From: an uncultured Lachnospiraceae bacterium
GTDB taxonomy: Bacteria > Bacillota > Clostridia > Lachnospirales > Lachnospiraceae
Length of the DNA: 47,645 nt
Direction: 5' to 3'
Assembly (NCBI GenBank): GCA_902777355.1
Contig: CACYTU010000011.1
Span: 1 to 47,645 of the forward strand
Below the pieces are notes generated by a model, which was given only the letters and a program-made list of their open reading frames with translations, searched no databases and was not told the origin of the DNA. Every line of letters starts with the position of its first letter. The stretch's first letter is position 1. Positions 15,227 through 20,716 of the stretch are shown one piece after another. The position numbers and the translations under genes were made by a program.

Positions 15227-15484
15227 TCATCAATGCCATTTTAAGAGCCATATAACCCCCTCTGCCGTCTCTTAATTCCTCTGCCGTCTATTTCATCGTC
15301 CTGATAACAGAAGTCTTACAGGGCATTGTGAGCGGTCGTTTTTTTCGTGAGAGAAAAATAGAGCACGATGATCATTTGCATAGTTATCTCACATCCCCCA
15401 AAACTTTAATACCCCCCCTGCCAGAATACAGCATATCCCTAATACCCAAAATATTAACGCCATTACAAAAACCTAAAATATTTG

Positions 15485-15514
15485 TTGACGGTGGCGGTCT
15501 ATGCGTGCTAATAT
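15485..15514 (+). promoter_or_regulatory. Promoter of the resolvase gene
   Basis: TTGACG (15485-15490) and TAATAT (15509-15514) with an 18-bp spacer, 54 bp upstream of the resolvase start. The rest of 15074-15567 has arm repeats and short CCCTCTGCCG motifs but no gene. Confidence 0.65.
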
Positions 15515-15567
15515 ATACATAAAGAAATGACGTTCGTTAATATTTGTGGTTATGAAGGGAGTACATC

Positions 15568-16287
15568 ATGTGTAAGACATACGGATATTGCAGGATTAGT
15601 ACAGCAAAGCAGAGCATCGAAAGACAGGTCAGGAACATTCTTGCAAGCTATCCCGATGCCGATATTCGCAAAGAGGTTTATACTGGGACTAAATATCAGG
15701 GGCGTGCTGAACTCCAAAAGATTCTAAGCAAAGTGCAGAAGGGCGACACAATCGTTTTTGATTCCGTCTCTCGTATGAGTCGTAGCGCTGATGAGGGCAT
15801 ACAGCTATATCAGGACTTGTATAATAAGGGTATCAATCTTGTGTTCCTGAAAGAAGGTTACATCAATACCGATACATACAAAGAAGCCTTAAACAATCAG
15901 ATCGCTATGACAGGTGACGATGTTGATTTTATTCTTGAAGGTGTCAACAAGTACCTTAACAGGCTTGCAGAAAAGCAAATCAGGATTGCATTCGAGCAGA
16001 GCGAAAAAGAAGTTGAGGACTTGCACACAAGAACCAAAGAGGGCATACAGACAGCCAGATTGAGCGGTAAAGCGGTCGGCGGTAATGCCAACAAGGGCAA
16101 AAGCTATTCCACAAAGAAGGGCGAGACAGCCAAAGCAATCATCCGCAAACACTCCAAATCATTCGGTGGCACACTCACAAATGAGGAACTGAAACTGATG
16201 TGCAACATCTCTGAGCCAACACTGCTTAAATATAAAAAAGAGATTCGAGTCGAAATGATTGCAAATGGCTTATTGGTTAAAAAGTAA
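15568..16287 (+). CDS. Serine recombinase (resolvase/invertase family)
   Basis: 239 aa. The N-terminal catalytic domain starts Y-G-Y-C-R9-I-S11; S11 is the expected nucleophile. Later signature segments are visible: IERQV, FDSVSRMSRSADEG with the conserved Arg residues, and a long helix leading to a C-terminal helix-turn-helix (LTNEELKLMCNISEPTLLKYKK). Size fits small resolvases rather than large serine integrases. Since a tyrosine integrase is also present, its likely job is dimer resolution of a replicating circular form, or inversion. ATG 15568 has SD GGGAG 8 nt upstream; a good promoter lies at 15485-15514 and a terminator follows at 16290. Confidence 0.92.
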   Translation: MCKTYGYCRISTAKQSIERQVRNILASYPDADIRKEVYTGTKYQGRAELQKILSKVQKGDTIVFDSVSRMSRSADEGIQLYQDLYNKGINLVFLKEGYINTDTYKEALNNQIAMTGDDVDFILEGVNKYLNRLAEKQIRIAFEQSEKEVEDLHTRTKEGIQTARLSGKAVGGNANKGKSYSTKKGETAKAIIRKHSKSFGGTLTNEELKLMCNISEPTLLKYKKEIRVEMIANGLLVKK

Positions 16288-16289
16288 TC

Positions 16290-16323
16290 AAAAAGGCATT
16301 GGCAAGAAGCCAGTGCCTTTTTT
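16290..16323 (+). terminator. Rho-independent terminator, bidirectional
   Basis: Stem AAAAGGCATTGGC (16291-16303) with GCCAGTGCCTTTT (16309-16321), one G-T wobble, loop AAGAA, followed by T-run. It separates the resolvase gene from the convergent small gene ending at 16335. Confidence 0.92.
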
Positions 16324-16334
16324 GATACGAACCC

Positions 16335-16562
16335 TTATAAGCTGCGATTGAGGGGATTTATTAGCCAAACGATAGAATCATTATAGTCATCCCTCTGCCG
16401 TATAGCTCTATCAGGTGAGCCGTCCAGAATAAACCACACATCCCCCTCTGATAAAGCCATACGATCAAATACAGACCATTCATTTATCCAAGCATCACGT
16501 TGGCGTTCCGTTTTGAAGACTGCTACATCTGTATTCAAATATCCATATCCTGCGTAAAACAT
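16335..16562 (-). CDS. Small hypothetical protein of the element
   Basis: 75 aa starting MFYAGYGYLN at ATG 16562, with SD AAAGGGG about 6 nt upstream; an in-frame GTG two codons earlier is less likely. The protein has three Trp, many Asp/Arg, and ends IVWLINPLNRSL. Composition and SD support a real gene, but I do not recognise the family. It is the only element gene on the minus strand, divergent from the replication module. Possible roles: copy-control, phage-defence or toxin-type accessory protein; none is shown by the sequence. Confidence 0.6.
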   Translation of the reverse strand: MFYAGYGYLNTDVAVFKTERQRDAWINEWSVFDRMALSEGDVWFILDGSPDRAIRQRDDYNDSIVWLINPLNRSL

Positions 16563-16999
16563 ATACACCCCTTTCGTGTATTATTAGATTTGTTTCGACA
16601 CTATCACACTAAGACAAATATGTCAATATTTATTTGTGCAACATGTGCAATTATTGTGTTTGTTATCAACCTATTTTTATACATTTTTAACAATTATATA
16701 CTTTACACAGCTATTTATAGCATGATATAGTATTGATTAGAAATACAAGCAAATCGGTCTGATATAGCCGATATATAGTTAAAACTCATTTGTTGCTGAT
16801 ATACGATGTAAGACTTGCCGTGTCGTATATTATTACAGCCAGTGGCAAGCGTATATTAATTATAATTGTTTGAAATACCTATGATCACACATATTCCATA
16901 ACTTGATGTGTGAGAGGTGGATAGTTATGTGTGGCGTACTGTTTTATCAAGTGCCACAATAGAAGTGCGGTAGCAAAATCTACTGTCGGGCGATGAGTT
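16563..16999. other. AT-rich control region upstream of the Rep-type gene
   Basis: Very AT-rich, no gene. It carries an inverted repeat TGTGGC/GCCACA (16930-16935 and 16953-16958), and motifs TTGCCGTGTCGTATATTA and GTGGCAAGCGTATATTA around 16815-16860 that partly repeat. It is the untranslated leader and promoter region for the gene at 17114. Confidence 0.5.
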
Positions 17000-17053
17000 A
17001 GAGACTGTATCAATCACTCCGCAAGGGGTGTTATTGGTGCAGGCTCTTTTTTT
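17000..17053 (+). terminator. Attenuator-like terminator upstream of the Rep-type gene
   Basis: A long imperfect stem (17000-17020 with 17025-17047) with a GCAA tetraloop (CACTCC-GCAA-GGGGTG at the tip) ends in T7 at 17046-17052. It sits 60 bp before the start codon at 17114 and on the same strand, so it would cut the transcript before the gene. This is the layout of transcriptional attenuation of rep genes in several Gram-positive plasmid families (pT181, pIP501); an antisense RNA is not directly visible. Confidence 0.7.
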
Positions 17054-17113
17054 GTTTGTATTTCTATGAGTATTCATAGAGAGAGCAAAATAAAGCAAAG
17101 AGAGGTGTAAGAG

Positions 17114-17452
17114 ATGCCAGAAATGACAACATTCGAAAATCAGAGAATAATAACAACAGAAAAGGCAAAATATGAAAGAGAGTTTTTGGAAGTGTATTCG
17201 AAAACCCATGTTGAAAATGGATATGAAACACTAAACAGATTGACTCCAAACGCATTCAAGTTGTGGTTCTATATGAATCTTAATGCAGACGGTTATACCT
17301 ATGGACTTAGCAAAGCACATTGTACGGCTATTTGTGGCATGTCAAAAAACACATATAGAAAAGCGTTTAATGAATTGGTGGAGTGTGGCTATTTGATTGA
17401 GACAGGAGCAAATCATTATCGTTTTCGAGAAATCACACAGAAACCAGATTAA
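17114..17452 (+). CDS. Winged-helix DNA-binding protein, replication-initiator-like
   Basis: 112 aa. Central segment LTPNAFKLWFYMNLNADGY ... CGMSKNTYRKAFNELVECGYLIE matches the winged-helix pattern of plasmid/phage initiators (helix, recognition helix, then beta-wing ending in GYL). It is much shorter than typical RepA_N or Rep_3 initiators, so it is either a minimal initiator or only a regulator. It lies between an attenuator-like terminator (17000-17053) and a row of 22-bp iterons starting 3 bp after its stop codon, the normal order of leader, rep and iterons in theta-type plasmids. SD-like GAGAGGTG lies upstream of ATG 17114. Function as initiator is inferred from context. Confidence 0.7.
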   Translation: MPEMTTFENQRIITTEKAKYEREFLEVYSKTHVENGYETLNRLTPNAFKLWFYMNLNADGYTYGLSKAHCTAICGMSKNTYRKAFNELVECGYLIETGANHYRFREITQKPD

Positions 17453-17454
17453 CC

Positions 17455-17556
17455 AAATATTGATACAGGGTAGGGTAAATAATGATACAGAGTAGGGCAA
17501 ATATTGATATAGGGTAGGGTAAATAATGATACAGGGTAGGGCAAACTATGATACAG
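17455..17556. repeat. Iterons, 22 bp x 4.6 (putative replication origin)
   Basis: Units 17455-17476, 17477-17498, 17499-17520 and 17521-17542 are each exactly 22 bp (AAATATTGATACAGGGTAGGGT type); a partial fifth starts at 17543. Units 1/3 and 2/4 are more alike (ATATTGAT versus ATAATGAT). 22 bp equals about two helical turns, as in initiator-binding iterons. An almost pure A/T stretch (about 17556-17597) follows and could be the unwinding element. Confidence 0.85.
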
Positions 17557-17642
17557 AAATAATATATACAATACAAATATTATAAATATTAAAAGACATA
17601 GAGGCGAACAATAACGCCAATATGTAAATATACATTATCGGT

Positions 17643-17665
17643 AACAGGCAATAATTGCCTGTTTT
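17643..17665 (+). terminator. Short rho-independent terminator
   Basis: AACAGGC and GCCTGTT pair around AATAATT, followed by TTTT. It lies between the iteron/AT-rich tract and the HU-like genes. A smaller hairpin GGCG/CGCC is at about 17602-17618. Confidence 0.6.
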
Positions 17666-17755
17666 GAAGGTCACAACATCTTTCATTAATTGGCTAAGAT
17701 TGCCAGTTATCGGACAAATAGCAGATTTATTCAATATTTTTATCGGGGGAAACAA

Positions 17756-18079
17756 GTGAAAAGGACAGAATTCAAACAACAAGTATGCAAAAAATTTCAG
17801 GAAGTAGCTTTCGTGAACAGCAAAATGATAAATCAATTCACTGTCGATTGGCTTATAGACATCATGGCAGAAGTCATAACAGATGGATTAATACGTGATG
17901 GCGTGTTTAGCATAAGGGACATAATTAAGATCACTGTTACTGATGGCAAAGGTTCACGCAAATATTATAACCCTAACGAAAATAAAGTGATGGAGTATTC
18001 CCCAAAAAAGAAAATTAAAGTGAAGTTGGGCAAGAGTATTGTTTCGAGAATCAATGAGGTAGTAAATGAAAAAAACTGA
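17756..18079 (+). CDS. HU/IHF-like DNA-binding protein 1 of the element
   Basis: 107 aa from GTG 17756, which has SD GGGGGA 5 nt upstream; the longer ORF begins with a TTG lacking an SD. Two N-terminal helices (TEFKQQVCKKFQEVA, INQFTVDWLIDIMAEVI), the short strand GVFSIRDIIKITV and a C-terminal strand/helix (KKIKVKLGKSIVSRINEVV) fit the HU/IHF fold; the DNA-clamp arm region GKGSRKYYNPNENKVMEY is basic. The fold call is from pattern only. Overlaps the next gene by 14 bp. Such proteins could act as the architectural factor for the integrase or the origin. Confidence 0.7.
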   Translation: MKRTEFKQQVCKKFQEVAFVNSKMINQFTVDWLIDIMAEVITDGLIRDGVFSIRDIIKITVTDGKGSRKYYNPNENKVMEYSPKKKIKVKLGKSIVSRINEVVNEKN

Positions 18080-18398
18080 GATAACAGATATTATCGCACG
18101 CAAGTATAAAAAGACTCATCCAGATAATCCGCTTGCAAGGTCTATCATTGCAGAGGTCGTTGATTTGTTTATTGGCGTGATTGAGGAATCGTTATTAGAA
18201 TATGGCGAGTTTTCGCTTACAAATCTTTTCAGGCTGTACACATTCAAGTCGAAAAGGACAAAAGGTTATAACGGTTTTCAGGGTGAATATATCACTTACG
18301 AGCCAAAATACGCACTGAAAATAAAAACAAGCAAAATCTTTAGGGAGCGATTGAATGATAGAGACAACAAAGCAGATAACAGTGCCAGAAAAGAATGA
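18066..18398 (+). CDS. HU/IHF-like DNA-binding protein 2 of the element
   Basis: 110 aa, ATG 18066 inside the end of the preceding gene (14-bp overlap, translational coupling). Sequence order again fits HU/IHF: helix MKKTEITDIIARKYKKTH, helix SIIAEVVDLFIGVIEESL, strand GEFSLTNLFRLYTFKSK, arm RTKGYNGFQGEYITYEPK, final strand/helix ALKIKTSKIFRERL. It is distantly similar to protein 1, so the pair may form a heterodimer like IHF. The tail is charged and disordered. Confidence 0.72.
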   Translation: MKKTEITDIIARKYKKTHPDNPLARSIIAEVVDLFIGVIEESLLEYGEFSLTNLFRLYTFKSKRTKGYNGFQGEYITYEPKYALKIKTSKIFRERLNDRDNKADNSARKE

Positions 18399-18522
18399 GC
18401 AGTTAAAAGGGAGTGTGTTTAAGCGATGGGATACATTTGTGGCAAATTTTTTTGAAGATCATCCAGAATATAAAGCAGAAGTCACTGCCAACAATAAACA
18501 GAAGAGGAAAAAGAAACAATGA
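18355..18522 (+). CDS. Small coupled ORF A of the element
   Basis: 55 aa, ATG 18355 with SD AGGGAG 7 nt upstream, overlapping the end of HU-like gene 2 by 44 bp in another frame. Starts MIETTKQITVPEKNEQ, centre KRWDTFVANFFEDHPEY, strongly basic Lys-rich end. It ends in an ATGA overlap with the next small ORF. SD plus overlap on both sides supports translation; no family recognised. Confidence 0.55.
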   Translation: MIETTKQITVPEKNEQLKGSVFKRWDTFVANFFEDHPEYKAEVTANNKQKRKKKQ

Positions 18523-18686
18523 CAGATAAAAATAATTGGTCAGAGGATGAGCTTGATTTACAACTATATAACAGTATGGATGCAGAGGGTAAAAGGGCAT
18601 GGCGTAAGGTATTTGGCTTGCCAGAGTTGTTAAAAAAGGGCAGTCCCTCTGCCGATACAGAACATAATGCAGAGGGTGATGATTAA
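18519..18686 (+). CDS. Small coupled ORF B of the element
   Basis: 55 aa, ATG 18519 sharing ATGA with the stop of ORF A; AAGAGGA about 10 nt upstream. Acidic: NNWSEDELDLQLYNSMDAE then RAWRKVFGLPELLKK. No family recognised. The 3' end includes CCCTCTGC and GCAGAGGG (about 18637-18678), an inverted repeat of a motif that recurs in the element. Confidence 0.55.
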   Translation: MTDKNNWSEDELDLQLYNSMDAEGKRAWRKVFGLPELLKKGSPSADTEHNAEGDD

Positions 18687-18782
18687 CATCCCTCTGCCAT
18701 GTGTGAGTTAGACCACAATAATAGCCATTTTCGTATTAAATAAAAAGTTTGTTTTATGAGTAATTGAGGGGGAATTAATAAT

Positions 18783-19019
18783 ATGAACGAGAGATGTTTG
18801 GACTATTATCCAGATGTTTTACTGCCAGAAGAAGCCATGAAGGTATTGAGCATTGGCAGGAATATGATATACAAGCTATTGCAGTCAGGCAAGCTGCACG
18901 CAATCAAGATCGGCAAACTTTACAGGATACCTAAACGATACCTACAGGACTTCATAGATTCATGTTATAATGACAACGGCATTGATGATTGGTCTGACAG
19001 TGCAAAGAAGGGAGCGTAA
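18783..19019 (+). CDS. xis: Excisionase-type helix-turn-helix protein
   Basis: 78 aa. LLPEEAMKVLSIGRNMIYKLLQSGKLHAIKIGKLYRIPK is the classic excisionase/MerR-like winged-helix pattern (helix-turn-helix followed by a wing with ...IG.LYRIPK). Together with the integrase 1 bp downstream it forms the usual xis-int pair; Xis directs excision by bending DNA at the att arms. SD GGGGG lies 10 nt before ATG 18783. Confidence 0.9.
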   Translation: MNERCLDYYPDVLLPEEAMKVLSIGRNMIYKLLQSGKLHAIKIGKLYRIPKRYLQDFIDSCYNDNGIDDWSDSAKKGA

Positions 19020-19020
19020 C

Positions 19021-20229
19021 ATGCTTACATGCACATCGGGCACAATCGAGAAGAAGAAAAACGGCAGTAGCGTCTACTATTGGCTGAGACTAAATTTAGT
19101 AGACGATACTGCTACAGAGAGAAAAAAGAGGTATCAAACAAAAAGGATTCCAACGGGATTAAAGGTAGGTGGTAAAACAGGCAAAATCAATAATATCAAT
19201 TTAGCGAATGAACAGTTAACGCAAGCTATTAGGGAGTTTACACCAATAGGTCAGGATACAAGATTTGATAAGTATGTTGAGTATTGGGTAAAAGAGATTA
19301 ACAAATCACATGATTTAGAGTTGAGTACCAAAGAAGCATACCGTTACAAAGCAGAATATATTATCAAGTATTTTGCAGATATGGATTTATCGTTGGCAGA
19401 TATTGATGCAAGTGTTATTCGATCATTCATTGACTACTTGCACAACGTTACTTCCACAAAAGGCAATCCATTAAGTGACGTTAGTATCCGAGACATTTTC
19501 AAAACTTGCAGTCAAGTTTTTTCATTCGCACAAATCAACGGACACTTATATAAAGCTAATCCATGTGCAAGTGTTAAATTGCCAAAGGTAAAAAGTAGGC
19601 AGGATGATGAGCCATACATAGCAGAAGAACAGATAGCAGATTTTAGACAGCTATTAGAGGATAATTGCCAATATGCAACAATTAGGTATGCATATATGAT
19701 AGGTCTGTTTTATGGTCTGAGACGTTCGGAAATATGCGGTCTGAAATGGTCTGCTATCCGTAATGGTAATATCTATATCGAGCATACAATTACAAGAGTT
19801 AATACAGTCGTTGCTAAGGACTATGCAAAGACCGATGCCAGTAAACGGCATTGCGCTTTACTGCCGGAAATCAAAGAGATGTTTGACCAGATCAGGCAGG
19901 AACATGAGCGAAATAAGTTACTTTTTGGCAATAAATACCGTGATACAGACTATATATTTGTTTGGCAGGATGGCAGACCAATAACACCAGATTATTTATC
20001 TAAATCTTTCCGCAAAATCATAGACAAAAGTATCACGTTAGACAAGAGATTACATCTCCACAATCTGAGAGCCTCTTGTGTATCTATCCTTGCACATCGG
20101 GGTATCAGTCTTTCAGATATAGCAATGTGGATTGGTGACAGTGTAGAAACCACTACAAAATACTATCTAAGGACTTGCGCACACAATCAGTTACAGACAG
20201 GTCAGGCAATGGCAAATGTACTGTTTTAA
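19021..20229 (+). CDS. int: Tyrosine integrase
   Basis: 402 aa from ATG 19021 (SD AAGGGAG, 6-nt spacing); the ORF is open further upstream inside xis. N-terminal arm-binding domain (residues 1-60), SAM-like core-binding domain (about 75-170), catalytic domain from about 190. Catalytic residues: R234 (GLRRSE), H347-N-L-R350, nucleophile Y382 (KYYLR). Position 373, where most relatives have His or Trp of the LGH motif, is Asp (WIGD). Acts on the 45-bp att core in tRNA-Ala; its gene lies next to attR, as is usual. Confidence 0.95.
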   Translation: MLTCTSGTIEKKKNGSSVYYWLRLNLVDDTATERKKRYQTKRIPTGLKVGGKTGKINNINLANEQLTQAIREFTPIGQDTRFDKYVEYWVKEINKSHDLELSTKEAYRYKAEYIIKYFADMDLSLADIDASVIRSFIDYLHNVTSTKGNPLSDVSIRDIFKTCSQVFSFAQINGHLYKANPCASVKLPKVKSRQDDEPYIAEEQIADFRQLLEDNCQYATIRYAYMIGLFYGLRRSEICGLKWSAIRNGNIYIEHTITRVNTVVAKDYAKTDASKRHCALLPEIKEMFDQIRQEHERNKLLFGNKYRDTDYIFVWQDGRPITPDYLSKSFRKIIDKSITLDKRLHLHNLRASCVSILAHRGISLSDIAMWIGDSVETTTKYYLRTCAHNQLQTGQAMANVLF

Positions 20230-20303
20230 TTATACTGATTTCTACACAATCTATCGTTACACATCTATTCCATATCCTTGTGAAGCATTGGCAGTGTTTA
20301 AGT

Positions 20304-20330
20304 TGTCGGCAAAATGTCGGCAATGTCGGC
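20304..20330. promoter_or_regulatory. Integrase arm-type repeats, right end (inferred)
   Basis: Three TGTCGGC copies at 20304, 20315 and 20324 (spacing 11 and 9 bp), about 60-90 bp inside attR. They match the repeats at the left end (15178-15226). Confidence 0.6.
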
Positions 20331-20354
20331 AAAATCCATATTTTGCCAAAAAGA

Positions 20355-20390
20355 AAAAGTACTGCAAACCCTTTTGTTTACAGTACTTTT
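20355..20390 (-). terminator. Element-borne terminator for tRNA-Ala
   Basis: 10-bp perfect stem AAAAGTACTG/CAGTACTTTT (20355-20364 with 20381-20390), 16-nt loop. On the minus strand it follows the tRNA-Ala 3' end by 4 nt and is followed by TTTTTC. It replaces the native terminator that was pushed 5.4 kb away by integration; it can also end the integrase transcript. Confidence 0.85.
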
Positions 20391-20391
20391 C

Positions 20392-20436
20392 AAGTGGAGA
20401 CGGTGGGATTCGAACCCATGACCTCTACACTGCCAG
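20392..20436. repeat. attR (45-bp direct repeat within tRNA-Ala)
   Basis: Identical to 15029-15073. The copy continues into the intact 5' part of tRNA-Ala, so integration kept the tRNA gene functional. Confidence 0.95.
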
Positions 20437-20467
20437 TGTAGCGCTCTCCCAACTGAGCTACGCCCCC
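20395..20467 (-). tRNA. tRNA-Ala (GGC)
   Basis: 73 nt on the minus strand. The anticodon loop is CTGGCAG on stem CTACA/TGTAG, anticodon GGC. The 7-bp acceptor stem contains the G3:U70 wobble pair that identifies alanine tRNAs. D-loop AGCTCAGTTGGGAGAGC and T-loop GGTTCGAATCC are canonical. CCA is not encoded (A73 is followed by CTT). The 3' half is the att core of the adjacent element. Confidence 0.97.
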
Positions 20468-20492
20468 ATGCGTTTTTTCAAATGACTTAACT

Positions 20493-20521
20493 ATCATACA
20501 AGAAAACTCTCAGAACTTCAA
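20493..20521 (-). promoter_or_regulatory. tRNA-Ala promoter
   Basis: On the minus strand TTGAAG (20521-20516), 17-bp spacer, TATGAT (20498-20493), ending 26 nt before the tRNA 5' end. Confidence 0.8.
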
Positions 20522-20540
20522 CACCTTTTTTTATTATTTT

Positions 20541-20613
20541 TCAGCCGACTTTATGTGCCTGACTTTATGCGCCGATTTTCAGCCCGGATTTTCAGCGCCG
20601 ATTTTCACACCTT
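20541..20613. repeat. Degenerate 13-15 bp tandem repeat
   Basis: About five units of the type GCCGATTTTCAGC (earlier units GCCGACTTTATGT) lie between the tRNA promoter and the start of the fusion gene. No function visible. Confidence 0.65.
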
Positions 20614-20716
20614 TTCCCGGCAGTTGCCGTAGAGGGAGTTTCGCTGTATATTTTTTTTAGATTATCGAAACAGCGCATTAAGCCACGGCGGGCGAGTCTT
20701 GTTTGATCAGGAGGTT

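Larger units (their letters stand above)
15029..20436 (+). mobile_element. tRNA-Ala-integrated element with integrase, resolvase and plasmid-like replication module
   Basis: Bounded by 45-bp identical direct repeats (15029-15073 and 20392-20436), the right copy lying in the 3' end of tRNA-Ala(GGC); copy-to-copy distance is 5363 bp. The block is markedly more AT-rich than the flanks. Contents left to right: arm-type repeats, serine resolvase, small minus-strand gene, attenuator, winged-helix Rep-type gene, 22-bp iterons and AT-rich tract, two HU-like genes, two small coupled ORFs, excisionase, tyrosine integrase, arm repeats, terminator. No relaxase, capsid or resistance gene is visible. Best reading: an integrative plasmid-like or satellite element; the replication role is inferred. 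Confidence 0.9.

Noticed and set aside
17455-17556. CRISPR or stop-spanning array at the Rep-type gene
   Set aside because: Units are contiguous 22-bp copies without spacers and begin after the stop codon, not across it. Position and the following AT-rich tract fit iterons better.
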